Below are positions 1 to 8,200 of a stretch of 64,000 nucleotides of DNA, piece by piece. This DNA comes from Leptolinea sp. HRD-7 (GTDB lineage Bacteria; Chloroflexota; Anaerolineae; Anaerolineales; Anaerolineaceae). The translations under genes and the position numbers were made by a program. The DNA is taken from NCBI GenBank assembly GCA_024363285.1, contig AP024710.1, positions 62,001 to 126,000 on the forward strand. Direction: 5' to 3'. The notes beneath the pieces were generated by a model, which saw only the letters and a list, made by a program, of their open reading frames with translations, did no database searches and was not told the origin of the DNA. Numbering within the stretch: the first letter of the stretch is position 1; every line of letters begins with the position of its first letter.

Positions 1-776
1 TTTGGGATATCAATCGGATACGCCGTGGCTTCACCGGGAGTGAAATAACCGGTAAAGGGCATCAAACCCACTTCATGTGAGATGACGGTCAACCCGCGCT
101 TATGGGCAACCCAGCGTGCAGTAGCCTCCGGAAAGAACTGTCCATTAAATACAACCACCATCCCCGGTTTGACTTCATCCAGTAGAGCAGAAAACTGAAC
201 GGCAACCCGATGAGCGGAAACCAGAAATTCCCGAAACAGAAAGCGAGTGTTGTCATCATCATGCAATTTATGCCGGCGCAGCACCCATCGCATGGATGGC
301 AGCGTTAGCTTTCCAAACGGGATGCCTTCATACTGAAAATGTGACAGATCATGAAGGTTGAGATTTTGCAATTCATTGCGGATCGCGCTATCATCCTTCG
401 GTACAAGCAGGCGAACATCCGCTCCATATGTATTAACAACCGATTGCCGGCAGCATTCTCTGCAGGGTGGGTTTTGTCGCGGGTCATCCTTTTTCGTCCC
501 CAACACGCAGCGGGTTAGTCCCTGCCGGCAGCTGAAATGAACCACCGGAACACCTTCAAGTTGGAGCGCCCAGCCGGTTAGCAGTTCAAATGCGGCGTTC
601 AAACTTATTGCGCTCAAGCGCGTTGACGCGTTGAAAAGAACAACAGGCTTATGGCTTTTGGCTTTTTTTGCTTCCGCGGCCACTTTTTTTGAAAGCGACC
701 GGATTCGAGCATCATTAAGCCGCCGGGCGACAATCCGTTGAATACGTTCCTTGTTACGCTTAAATGAAAGGTCCAC
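1..776 (-). CDS. Glycosyltransferase-like / capsule-type protein, N-terminal part (cut by window edge)
   Basis: An open frame runs from a GTG start at 776 off the left edge (about 258 residues visible). No ATG is available upstream in frame, and an AAGGG stretch lies a few bases before the GTG, 14 bp after the stop of the preceding sulfatase-like gene. The visible part looks like the N-terminal Rossmann half of a GT-B protein, in general style like the full-length protein at 24244-25872. It carries an unusual cysteine set (C83, C90, C105, C108, C109, with the motif PPCRECCRQ) that the other protein lacks; this could bind a metal or form disulfides. The product is expected to be cytosolic. The catalytic C-terminal half is outside the window, so donor and acceptor cannot be stated. 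It is the last visible gene of the long minus-strand run. Confidence 0.7.
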   Translation of the reverse strand, partial: MDLSFKRNKERIQRIVARRLNDARIRSLSKKVAAEAKKAKSHKPVVLFNASTRLSAISLNAAFELLTGWALQLEGVPVVHFSCRQGLTRCVLGTKKDDPRQNPPCRECCRQSVVNTYGADVRLLVPKDDSAIRNELQNLNLHDLSHFQYEGIPFGKLTLPSMRWVLRRHKLHDDDNTRFLFREFLVSAHRVAVQFSALLDEVKPGMVVVFNGQFFPEATARWVAHKRGLTVISHEVGLMPFTGYFTPGEATAYPIDIP

Positions 777-790
777 GCTTTCCCTTATTT

Positions 791-2377
791 TTATTTGGAA
801 GGCTGTCTGCCGCTGGAGCAGGTATGCGGAATCTCATTGAACGCGTACGGCGCTTCATCATCCGAAAAATAGCTGACATCTTCTTTCAACGTGAATTCAC
901 CGCCAAAATACTCATTGAAAACAGTCGCGAAGGTGTTGACCGGGGTGATAGTATCATATATTTTTTTTGCACCATTACCGGGCAGGTAATACGCGTTCAA
1001 AATTTCCAGACGATGATCCGCGTCCCAACCATGGTCACCCTGAATGATGATCACCGGGGGTACTTTTGAGTTGGCAATGATCGATTTTACCGCCGGAATA
1101 ATCCGAGAGTTGACATAAGTAACGGCATCCGTGTACCCGGGGACAACCGCGCCGTTTGAAATATAACGACCGTCAGGACTGAAAACAAATGGCGCGTGGG
1201 GCGCCACAATATGGGCATATACAAATTTCTTACCGGGCAGGTTGGGTACTTGCTCCAATTGGTCAAAAGCGAAAACAACCTGGTCATGGTGTTTCTCTTC
1301 TGGTGTGCGAATGTTCTTAACCAGGTTTTGCGTGAATTTCGATTTGAGCTCGTCAAAAGTACGCAGCGCGGTAGTACGCAGGTACATCATTTCAAACTCT
1401 GACACGTCTTTGCCCTGTTTTACTTTTTCCAGTGGATTATCGTTGGCAATAATATAAACATCCGCATCGGTGATCTCATTCCAGAAATAACCGGTTTCAA
1501 ACGCCACCATCTTATAACCCAGCCCGCTCAGGTAGCTGCGTACAGGGCTGTGACGGATGTAATCCAGATACACCGGCATATCAAGAGATTGGTCTCCCTG
1601 CTTGTACAGGGTGCTAAAATTTTGAATGTAATCCATGTGCAACGCAGACGAGATAGACAGCGCCGTACGGGCGTAGTTACTTTGCGCGCAATCCGGGATC
1701 ACAAAACCCAGCTCTTTCAACTGAGCGTAAAACTCAGAATCATCATACCCATACAGTTCTTTCAGAATATCATCGCGACTGTAACCATCTAATATGATGT
1801 AATACACATCCGGCAAGGTTTCCGGGTCAAGGTTCTTTCCTGTGGGTGCGGTGATAGCTGCCTTGACAGTATTCCCCCCTTCCTTCACATTGGCTGCCCT
1901 GACTTCAAATTGCCCGATCTGGAATAACGGCAAGACAATTAAAATAATCGAAATTGTATTTAATAAACCATTAAAATTCTTTGCTTTGCCGGCTTTCTTG
2001 AAAATAAACCAGGTGCCAACGGCAAAAAGAGCTATCCATAAGATACCCAGAAAGCGGTGACGTCCAATATCCAACCCGCCGAGCATTTTACCTTCGATCA
2101 ACTGGTAAACATGTCCGTAGGAATAGAACAGGATCAACCCGAATGTGGTAAATATGGCTGCAACAGATCGGTTGCGGATCAGTAATAGAGCCAACCCGTA
2201 AACAACCACCATCAAAAGGATGCTGATAATAAATGAACGGATGGCGGCTTCCGGCCGGATCTGGCTGATATTGGCTGCCAGCAGGGCAATGATCGGGTAA
2301 AGTCCAAACAGTACAGGATGAAAATACCACGGGTTACCGGAGGTTCGCCGTGGTTTTTGGGTTTTCGATGTTGTCAT
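791..2377 (-). CDS. Membrane-anchored sulfatase / LTA-synthase-like enzyme (alkaline phosphatase superfamily)
   Basis: 528 residues. About five hydrophobic segments in residues 18-155 are followed by a large extracytoplasmic catalytic domain. Alkaline-phosphatase-superfamily landmarks are visible: metal-binding LDGYSRDD at 196-203, the likely nucleophile T238 in NYARTALS, HIVAPHAPF at 389-397 and the late metal motif GDHG at 447-450. Family members (LtaS, OpgB, EptA and membrane sulfatases) transfer or hydrolyse phospho- or sulfo-groups on cell-surface glycans, so a role in adding or removing a phospho-substituent on the exported polymer is likely; the substrate cannot be read from sequence. 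It follows the small membrane gene at 2392-2613 by 14 bp. Such a pair (small membrane protein with a YLDPGSGS motif plus sulfatase-like protein) suggests partnership. No strong ribosome site precedes the ATG. Confidence 0.85.
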   Translation of the reverse strand: MTTSKTQKPRRTSGNPWYFHPVLFGLYPIIALLAANISQIRPEAAIRSFIISILLMVVVYGLALLLIRNRSVAAIFTTFGLILFYSYGHVYQLIEGKMLGGLDIGRHRFLGILWIALFAVGTWFIFKKAGKAKNFNGLLNTISIILIVLPLFQIGQFEVRAANVKEGGNTVKAAITAPTGKNLDPETLPDVYYIILDGYSRDDILKELYGYDDSEFYAQLKELGFVIPDCAQSNYARTALSISSALHMDYIQNFSTLYKQGDQSLDMPVYLDYIRHSPVRSYLSGLGYKMVAFETGYFWNEITDADVYIIANDNPLEKVKQGKDVSEFEMMYLRTTALRTFDELKSKFTQNLVKNIRTPEEKHHDQVVFAFDQLEQVPNLPGKKFVYAHIVAPHAPFVFSPDGRYISNGAVVPGYTDAVTYVNSRIIPAVKSIIANSKVPPVIIIQGDHGWDADHRLEILNAYYLPGNGAKKIYDTITPVNTFATVFNEYFGGEFTLKEDVSYFSDDEAPYAFNEIPHTCSSGRQPSK

Positions 2378-2391
2378 AAGACGATTAGCCG

Positions 2392-2613
2392 CTAATTAGT
2401 TTCTTCTTCTGTATCTTCATCCTCATCCGATTCTTCATCAGGAGAGGTCTTTACAAACAATTTTTTAATATTCTTCCAATACGTCTTAATGGCAAAGCCG
2501 CCGCCCAGCAATGCGGCAATAATCACCTGTAAAATAAAACTTCCGGACCCGGGGTCAAGATAGAGGGCGGGTTTTCCTAAGACGGTACTGAAAAGATGAT
2601 AACCATGGAACAT
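2392..2613 (-). CDS. Small single-pass membrane protein with YLDPGSGS motif
   Basis: 73 residues. The conserved-looking core LYLDPGSGSFILQ (about 18-30) leads into one hydrophobic helix (28-44), a basic stretch (YWKNIKKLF) and a very acidic tail (residues 56-73, mostly D/E). By the positive-inside rule the tail is cytoplasmic. I recognise the core as that of small hypothetical proteins found beside sulfatase-like or polysaccharide genes in several phyla; none has a function I can name. It sits 27 bp after the nonulosonate synthase gene and 14 bp before the sulfatase-like gene, in the same direction, so it is probably cotranscribed and may be an accessory subunit of the latter. The first ~15 residues are poorly constrained and the start could be slightly downstream. 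Confidence 0.75.
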   Translation of the reverse strand: MFHGYHLFSTVLGKPALYLDPGSGSFILQVIIAALLGGGFAIKTYWKNIKKLFVKTSPDEESDEDEDTEEETN

Positions 2614-2640
2614 GTTCTTACTCGCAATCCTTCAGCCGGT

Positions 2641-3516
2641 TTATTCCTGAACGCGGCGAAGTTTCTTTAAAGATGGAAGTTCACTATCGTAAACTTTTTT
2701 GATTCCGTCACCCAGTGATTGTTCGGCGACGCGGATGTATTTTACCAGTCTTTCAAAACCACTGGGCTCAACAGATGCTGCCTGATCGTTGCCCCACATA
2801 GCACGGTCAAGGGTGATATGACGTTCCACCATGCAGGCACCCATTCCAGCAGCCAGTACAGAGGGAATCAGTCCAACTTCGTGACCAGAATACCCGATAG
2901 GGCATGGAAATTCTTTACGCAGGGTATCGATCATGCGCAGGTTAAGCTCTTCCGGTTCGCAGGGATAGGTGCTGGTGGCGTGTGTGAGAACAAGTCTGTC
3001 CATATCCATCAGACTCACCGCGTGACGGATCTGTTCCATGGTAGACATACCGGTGGACAGGATGGCTACTCTCCCGGTAGATTTAATCTTCTTAAGCAAA
3101 CCAGAATCGGTTAAAGAAGCAGACGGTATCTTATAACAGATCGGGTTGAAGGCTTCCAGGAAGTCCACGGCGGTTTCATCCCAAACGGAAGCGAACCAAT
3201 CAATACCCACTTCTCGACAATAGCGGTCGATCTCGGCGTATTCCGCTTCACCGAATTCAACTTTGTAGCGGTAGTCCAGGTAGGTAATGTACCCCCAGGG
3301 GGTTTCGCGCATCTGGTTCTTCTGGTTATCGGGAACACATATTTCAGGAGTGCGTTTCTGGAATTTAACGGCATCCACACCGGCATGTTTGGCCGCGTCG
3401 ATCATTTTTTTCGCGTTTTCCAGGCTCCCGTTATGATTAATTCCGATCTCGGCGATCACATAGGTCGGATGGCCGTCACCGACCAGTTTACGTCCAATTT
3501 TAATTTCTCGTGCCAT
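2641..3516 (-). CDS. neuB: Nonulosonate (sialic-acid-type) synthase, NANS-like, without SAF domain
   Basis: 291 residues, only the TIM-barrel NeuB domain. Visible motifs: EIGINHNGS 23-31, KFQ 51-53, STGMS 154-158, THATSTYP 178-185, GYSGHE 208-213 and ERHITLD 231-237. The enzyme condenses phosphoenolpyruvate with a hexosamine or hexose (or its 6-phosphate) to a nine-carbon 2-keto-3-deoxy acid. Usual NeuB/NANS proteins are about 340-360 residues because they end in an SAF (antifreeze-like) domain; here the chain stops right after the barrel and nothing resembling SAF follows before the next gene. GYSGHE and ERHITLD recall the animal-type 9-phosphate synthase NANS rather than PseI/SpsE (compare the other synthase at 20332-21402). 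It follows the CMP-transferase/HAD fusion by 9 bp, which fits synthesis, dephosphorylation and CMP activation of one sugar. Function of the class is sure; the exact acid (Kdn, Neu5Ac or other) is inference. Confidence 0.9.
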   Translation of the reverse strand: MAREIKIGRKLVGDGHPTYVIAEIGINHNGSLENAKKMIDAAKHAGVDAVKFQKRTPEICVPDNQKNQMRETPWGYITYLDYRYKVEFGEAEYAEIDRYCREVGIDWFASVWDETAVDFLEAFNPICYKIPSASLTDSGLLKKIKSTGRVAILSTGMSTMEQIRHAVSLMDMDRLVLTHATSTYPCEPEELNLRMIDTLRKEFPCPIGYSGHEVGLIPSVLAAGMGACMVERHITLDRAMWGNDQAASVEPSGFERLVKYIRVAEQSLGDGIKKVYDSELPSLKKLRRVQE

Positions 3517-3525
3517 TTTCAGCCT

Positions 3526-4758
3526 CTACTGTTTTAATTTCTGTAAGATGATATCGCAGATCTCGCGTACGGCCCCGCGACCGCCATTCTGAGATAAAAC
3601 CAGATCTGCCGCTCGTTTTACTTCAGGCTGAGCGTCGCCCACGGCAACCGCGTACCCAACCAGTCGGAAACAATCCAGGTCATTGGTGTCGTTGCCTACA
3701 TAGATCACATTCTCTGCCGGAATTTGGCGATCGTTTAACAAATTCCGCAAGGTAGTAACTTTATCATTAATTCCATGAAGCGCGGGAATTCCCATCTTTT
3801 TTGCCCGTGCCGCTACCACTTTATTGACTTCCATCGAGAGAACCATCATTTCCAATCCGGCTTCTTTCAGATAACGAATACCAAGGCTGTCGCTTCGATT
3901 GGCCGCCACTCGTTCAAAGCCGTTCTCATCTACCCACACACGGTTATCCGTGATTACACCGTCAAAGTCAAAGACCATCAGGTCGATCTTTTCTGGCATG
4001 CCGCGGCGCGGTTTTTTGGCCGGGTCTACATACGTCAGCCCGCCGTGCCACACCAGCCATTCCGACCTGGCCCAATCTTTGGGAGTGTCGATGTCAATGG
4101 TGTATTGTGGATCTATGACCATGCCTAGAATCTTGTCACCGGTCATAGAGTTCTTCTTGAGAATGGTATCCGGACGGATGGCATCAATGTGACCCGTCTG
4201 CCAGTAGACCGGCGGCAATATCTGCCGCGGAGCGTTAAACGGCTCGGCGATCCCGGGTACCTGCAGCAACGGGGTTAACTGTCCGCTGGCATCGTCACGC
4301 CGCCACATTTTATGCGGGTTCTGTCCGGCTGGGACTACACCGCGTACGCAGTCGGCATCGGGGTTGGCTAAAAGCATTTTTACGGCATTATCCACGCAAT
4401 CCACGGGCCGCACCGGTGACGTGGGTCGAAGCTGCACGACCACATCGGGTTTGTAACCTTCGTGTTCCTCCAGCCATTGCAGGGCGTGTTGATACACCGG
4501 CAGGTCAAGCGCCTGGTCAGAGGCCAGTTCAGCCGGCCGCAGGAAAGGTGTTTCAGCGCCCCACTGGCGGGCAACCGCCGCGATCTCTTCATCATCCGTC
4601 GAAAGGATGGTGCGGGTGACGGTTTCGGCATGCAAGCCGGCCGCAATGCTGTACGAGATCAGCGGATACCCGGCGAACTCCTTGATGTTCTTGCGGGGAA
4701 TTCCTTTGGAGCCGCCACGCGCGGGGACGATAGCCAGGACTTCAGGCTTCTTTACCAT
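3526..4758 (-). CDS. neuA: CMP-nonulosonate synthetase fused to KdsC-type HAD phosphatase
   Basis: 410 residues in two domains. Residues 6-235 form a NeuA-type cytidylyltransferase: VPARGGSKGIPRKN 11-24, LRPTSP 110-115, QTGHIDA 187-193 and IDIDTPKDW 221-229. Residues 258-408 are a C0-type HAD phosphatase like KdsC: DFDGVITD 264-271 (nucleophile D264, second acid D266), K333 in INDKVTTL and GNDTNDLDC 355-363. The same domain order is known in vertebrate CMAS. In Bacteroides thetaiotaomicron a KdsC-like Kdn-9-phosphate phosphatase is encoded next to a synthase and a CMP-Kdn synthetase; here phosphatase and synthetase are one chain. All main HAD residues are present, so unlike the vertebrate tail this domain may be active. 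The ATG overlaps the stop region of the upstream SDR by 7 bp (translational coupling). The activity class is confident; the specific acid is inferred. Confidence 0.9.
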   Translation of the reverse strand: MVKKPEVLAIVPARGGSKGIPRKNIKEFAGYPLISYSIAAGLHAETVTRTILSTDDEEIAAVARQWGAETPFLRPAELASDQALDLPVYQHALQWLEEHEGYKPDVVVQLRPTSPVRPVDCVDNAVKMLLANPDADCVRGVVPAGQNPHKMWRRDDASGQLTPLLQVPGIAEPFNAPRQILPPVYWQTGHIDAIRPDTILKKNSMTGDKILGMVIDPQYTIDIDTPKDWARSEWLVWHGGLTYVDPAKKPRRGMPEKIDLMVFDFDGVITDNRVWVDENGFERVAANRSDSLGIRYLKEAGLEMMVLSMEVNKVVAARAKKMGIPALHGINDKVTTLRNLLNDRQIPAENVIYVGNDTNDLDCFRLVGYAVAVGDAQPEVKRAADLVLSQNGGRGAVREICDIILQKLKQ

Positions 4759-5573
4759 GCCGTCCAGCCCCCGTCAACCACCAGGTTTGAACCGGTCATA
4801 TAAGAGGAGGCGTCAGACGCCAGAAAGAGCACGGCTCCGTTCATCTCATCTTTCCGGGCCATACGGCCCAGAACGGTTCGTGCCGAATAATTTTGCACGA
4901 ACAGGTCATCATGGTTATTGAAAATTCCGCCGGGGGTCAACGCGTTGGCTCGGATATTCTTGCCGGCATAGTACGTTGCCAGGTAGCGAGTTAACCCGAG
5001 AACGCCGGATTTGGTGACGGAATAGTAGACGGGTTTGTATTGCTGCGGCTGACCGGGTTTGATATAGATGCGCTGGTCAGGGCCGGCCAGACCATACGTG
5101 GAGCAAATATTGATGATCGAGCCATGGTCCTGCTTCAGCATCGGGATGACCGCCGCCTGAGCGCACAGGAACAATCCGGTGAGGTTGACGTCCAGCGCCT
5201 GGCGGAAGGATTCTACCGGGTAATCTTCGAATGTGTTGCGATTTTGACCGGCATGTTCCGGATCGAACTTGGGATCCATTGCCGCGCTGCAAACCAGCGC
5301 GTCAAGTCGGCCATATTCTTTGATAGTGGAAACCACCATCTGCTGCACAGAGGCTGGATCCGTAACATTGACGCCCACACCGATGGCCTTGAAACCGTCC
5401 TTTCGGATCTCTTCTGCCACGGCTTCCGCGGCTTCAGCGTTGAGGTCAGCCACAACCACTCCGGCACCGGCCTGCGCCAGAGTACGGCTGAATTCTTTAC
5501 CCAGCAGGCCCGCACCGCCGGTTACCACAGCGGCCTGCCCATCCATGCGGAATTTATCGAGAATAGTTTTCAT
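4752..5573 (-). CDS. Short-chain dehydrogenase/reductase of the nonulosonate module
   Basis: 273 residues, classical SDR fold. Cofactor motif TGGAGLLG 18-25, CSAA 95-98 in place of NNAG, catalytic serine S158 in ICSTYG, and Y184-x-x-x-K188 in YYSVTK; the C-terminus VVDGGWTAW closes the fold. It should oxidise or reduce a sugar or sugar-acid hydroxyl with NAD(P)H in the cytosol. An insertion around 100-120 (HAGQNRNTFEDYP) and the loop 161-180 before the active tyrosine are longer than in FabG-like enzymes, suggesting a bulky polar substrate. It overlaps the NeuA-HAD gene and follows a GT-C gene by 16 bp. SDRs of this sort occur in sialic/legionaminic-type loci, so modification of a nonulosonic acid or its precursor is the best guess; I cannot name the reaction. 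Confidence 0.85.
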   Translation of the reverse strand: MKTILDKFRMDGQAAVVTGGAGLLGKEFSRTLAQAGAGVVVADLNAEAAEAVAEEIRKDGFKAIGVGVNVTDPASVQQMVVSTIKEYGRLDALVCSAAMDPKFDPEHAGQNRNTFEDYPVESFRQALDVNLTGLFLCAQAAVIPMLKQDHGSIINICSTYGLAGPDQRIYIKPGQPQQYKPVYYSVTKSGVLGLTRYLATYYAGKNIRANALTPGGIFNNHDDLFVQNYSARTVLGRMARKDEMNGAVLFLASDASSYMTGSNLVVDGGWTAW

Positions 5574-5589
5574 ATTTTTTCCTGATCGC

Positions 5590-7194
5590 CTATTTTTGTA
5601 CCGCGAAAATCATCCCGTCATCCGATTCAAACACGGGGGGGATGTCCTTAGTCAAATCCTTTAGCCATTGGCCCTCCACCGGGTCATTTAGCACCTGCCT
5701 GGCTTCAAAGACCACCAGAATGGTATTACCATCCAAAACAGATTGGCGGATACTCCGCAGAGAGCTATCATAATTTGGACGCTTCTGCCGCGTCAAGGGG
5801 TCGATTGGCGCCAGCAAGGCATACGCCGGGCGGTCTGCCAGCAGGTTCACAGCCGGAACCCGGTTCGTCCAGATGGTCACCGGTGGCATGCGTTTCAGCG
5901 CTTCGATAGTCTGTGAATTTCGGTAATAGGCGCTGGCATAACCCTGCCCGTCCGCGTGCAGGTCGATCACCGCGCGGCGGCCGTCATACGCTCCTGTAAA
6001 AAGGATAATGGCGGTCAAAGCCAGTGAAACCCACGATTTCCATCCACCGCGGTGCTCCAGCCGGTACAGCAGGTAGATAACAATAAGGATAAAGCAGATA
6101 AACACCGGCACCAGTTGGCGGTTTTCCAGTGCCGTGCTGGCGTCAAAAAATGTCAACGAAAGCAACAGGACCACGAAATAAAAGACAGCCTGGATGGCCA
6201 CGATGAACGCAAATTGATGCCCAACCGCTTCGTCCGCTTGCGTTGATTTCCCCGCGCTCCTCCAGAACAAATAAACCAGCACCACAAGCGCGAAGATCAC
6301 CAGCACAGCCAGCCCGTTGAACAGTACGGGGAATTTGTCATAGAGATTGAAACGTTCAGGGAACAGGAAGGTCATCAACGTTTGAACACCTTCTCGCAAT
6401 TTGTCTGTGGTCAACGGGTGGTAGAGCAGACTGCGGTTGGCCGCGTTCCCTGAAACCGCCAGATTACGCGCGAACCACAGGATGCCGCCCAACAGGCTAA
6501 AGGGGAGGAACCAGCCAATTCCAACCAGCCGCTCCTTCCATGTCTTAGGAAATACAAAGAAAGCCGCGATCCCGGTGGCCAGCAATGACAGTCCGATATA
6601 GCGGGTCATATATGCCAGGCTGACCAATACCCCTGCCCCGGCGGCATAGTACCAGTTCTTACGGTCAATACCGTATGTTATTAATAACAAAGAAGCCAGC
6701 ATCAGGGTGATGAACTCTGGCTCGCTCAACGCGAAGGTGTGGGCGCGCAGCACTGACTCCGAAGTGACTACCAGAAACGCTGCCATCACTGCCCAGAACT
6801 TTGATCGAGTCATCCGCAGGGAGAGCCATGCCGCCAGCAGCCCATTTAACACGAAACACGTCAGGCTGATCAACCAGCCGGCTGTGATCATGTCAACGCC
6901 GGTTTTGGCAACAGCAGCCAGTGTGTACGAATACAGCGGCACGTTGACCGTCAACGGCTTGATCTCGCCGCCGCCGGAGGTACGGCTGTAGCCGTGCCCG
7001 GCTAAAATATTCTCCGCGCCGCCGATGTATACAACGGAATCATTGATTAACCCGGGTCCATATGGTGTACTGTATACCAGCGCCCCCACTCCAGTAGACA
7101 GAATAATGAACAGGCTTCCCCAGAACATCAGGGGGTGCAATTTGACCGGTATTTTCCCGGAAATCTTCTTAATCTGAGACAAGCGCTTCCTCAA
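5590..7194 (-). CDS. GT-C membrane glycosyltransferase (PMT/ArnT-like)
   Basis: 534 residues, about 11-12 hydrophobic helices and a C-terminal extracytoplasmic tail from ~410. The first loop after helix 1 carries the GT-C acidic motif NDSVVYIGGAENILAGHGY (51-69), and a second loop has LSEPEF near 157; both are typical of lipid-phosphate-sugar-dependent glycosyltransferases. It probably transfers a polyprenyl-phosphate-linked sugar to a glycan or protein outside the membrane. The start is uncertain: the longest frame begins at TTG 7194 without a good ribosome site, while TTG 7182 follows GAGGA at 5 bp and gives 530 residues. It is separated from the next GT-C gene on the same strand by the oppositely oriented gene at 7270-8181, so it may need its own promoter. 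Donor and acceptor unknown. Confidence 0.8.
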   Translation of the reverse strand: MRKRLSQIKKISGKIPVKLHPLMFWGSLFIILSTGVGALVYSTPYGPGLINDSVVYIGGAENILAGHGYSRTSGGGEIKPLTVNVPLYSYTLAAVAKTGVDMITAGWLISLTCFVLNGLLAAWLSLRMTRSKFWAVMAAFLVVTSESVLRAHTFALSEPEFITLMLASLLLITYGIDRKNWYYAAGAGVLVSLAYMTRYIGLSLLATGIAAFFVFPKTWKERLVGIGWFLPFSLLGGILWFARNLAVSGNAANRSLLYHPLTTDKLREGVQTLMTFLFPERFNLYDKFPVLFNGLAVLVIFALVVLVYLFWRSAGKSTQADEAVGHQFAFIVAIQAVFYFVVLLLSLTFFDASTALENRQLVPVFICFILIVIYLLYRLEHRGGWKSWVSLALTAIILFTGAYDGRRAVIDLHADGQGYASAYYRNSQTIEALKRMPPVTIWTNRVPAVNLLADRPAYALLAPIDPLTRQKRPNYDSSLRSIRQSVLDGNTILVVFEARQVLNDPVEGQWLKDLTKDIPPVFESDDGMIFAVQK

Positions 7195-7197
7195 TTG

Positions 7198-7226
7198 TTC
7201 GCATAAAACTCGAAGGTAATTATAAT
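7198..7226 (+). promoter_or_regulatory. Predicted sigma70-type promoter of the DUF4380-like gene
   Basis: TTCGCA (7198-7203; 4 of 6 matches to the -35 consensus), a 17-bp spacer and a perfect TATAAT (7221-7226). Predicted start of transcription is near 7233, giving a ~37-nt leader before the ATG at 7270. The -10 hexamer overlaps the upstream ATG at 7225, which argues against that codon as the real start. Confidence 0.55.
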
Positions 7227-7269
7227 GGACATTATTCTCAGACTAATTTGGAAGAGGGATGTAAATATT

Positions 7270-8181
7270 ATGAAGATTGAAAAAGTGGCATTCGGCGGCT
7301 GGAAAAATTGTATTCAAATCGATAATGGCACCATTCAGATCATTGTGACCACAGAAGTTGGTCCGCGTGTTGTTTCCTGTGGCTTTAAGGGTAAAGAAAA
7401 CCTCTTCTTCAACAACCCGGCCGAAATGGGAACATCGGGTGGTAAAGAATATGTCGGATACGGCGGTCACCGCCTGTGGGCTGCTCCGGAACTGGCCAAA
7501 CGCACCTATTACAATGACAACTTCCCCGTGGAAGTCAAAGAACTCAAAGACGGCGTCATCCTGACATCTCCCGTGGAGACCACTACCGGATTGCAGAAAT
7601 CCATGGAAATCCACATGGATGAAAAAGAGCCCAGAGTGGTTGTGCGCAATATCATCAAAAATTGTGGTCTGTGGCCCATTAAGTTCGCGCCCTGGGCACT
7701 TTCTGTGATGGCTGCCGGCGGCGTAGCCGTGCTTCCTGTCGCCCCGCGTGACTTCACCCCTGGCTTACTGCTGCCATCACACTGCATCGCCATCTGGCCG
7801 TACACCAAAATGACCGACCCGCGCTTCACCTGGGGTGATGACTATATTTTGTTGCGCCAACAGAACGGTGCCAACCCCACAAAGATCGCCGTGATGAACG
7901 AAGAAGGCTGGGCAGCCTGTGTCTTCCCGCACGCTACCTTCATCAAATTCTTCACCCGCAAAGCCGGCGCCGAATATGTTGACTTTGGCACCAATCTGCA
8001 AAGCTGGACCAATAAAGAATGTCTGGAACTGGAAACCCTTGGCGAATACAAGACGTTGGATCTCGATGAGAATACCGTTCACGAAGAAACCTGGTATATT
8101 GCTGAAGGTATCCCTGTGCCGGCCAACGACGAGGACGTGAAGAAACACATCCTGCCGGTCGTCAAGAAGGCAAAGAAGTAG
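7270..8181 (+). CDS. DUF4380-like, galactose-mutarotase-type sandwich protein
   Basis: 303 residues from the ATG at 7270; an in-frame ATG at 7225 is rejected because it overlaps the predicted -10 box and adds 15 residues before the conserved start. A purine-rich GAGGGA lies 10-12 bp upstream. The protein resembles DUF4380 / aldose-epimerase-superfold proteins: an early strand pair (VTTEVGPRVVSCGF), GYGGHRLWAAPE near 74-85, KFAPWALSVMAAGG near 138-151. There is no signal peptide and no membrane segment. Members of this superfold bind sugars (mutarotases, YeeB-like epimerases, lyases), but DUF4380 itself has no established activity, so I give none. It is the only plus-strand gene in the first 48 kb, interrupts the minus-strand run between two GT-C genes, and has its own promoter. 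It may be an independently expressed insertion. Confidence 0.8.
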   Translation: MKIEKVAFGGWKNCIQIDNGTIQIIVTTEVGPRVVSCGFKGKENLFFNNPAEMGTSGGKEYVGYGGHRLWAAPELAKRTYYNDNFPVEVKELKDGVILTSPVETTTGLQKSMEIHMDEKEPRVVVRNIIKNCGLWPIKFAPWALSVMAAGGVAVLPVAPRDFTPGLLLPSHCIAIWPYTKMTDPRFTWGDDYILLRQQNGANPTKIAVMNEEGWAACVFPHATFIKFFTRKAGAEYVDFGTNLQSWTNKECLELETLGEYKTLDLDENTVHEETWYIAEGIPVPANDEDVKKHILPVVKKAKK

Positions 8182-8200
8182 CTTTCAACCGTCAATCGTA

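Noticed and set aside
2614..2760. Idea that the 291-residue synthase is a frameshifted gene that lost its SAF domain
   Set aside because: The 27 bp after its stop lead straight into another gene and I find no SAF-like coding in any frame; the short form looks natural.
5040..5585. Plus-strand open frame of 181 codons
   Set aside because: Opposite the SDR gene whose motifs are all in frame; shadow.
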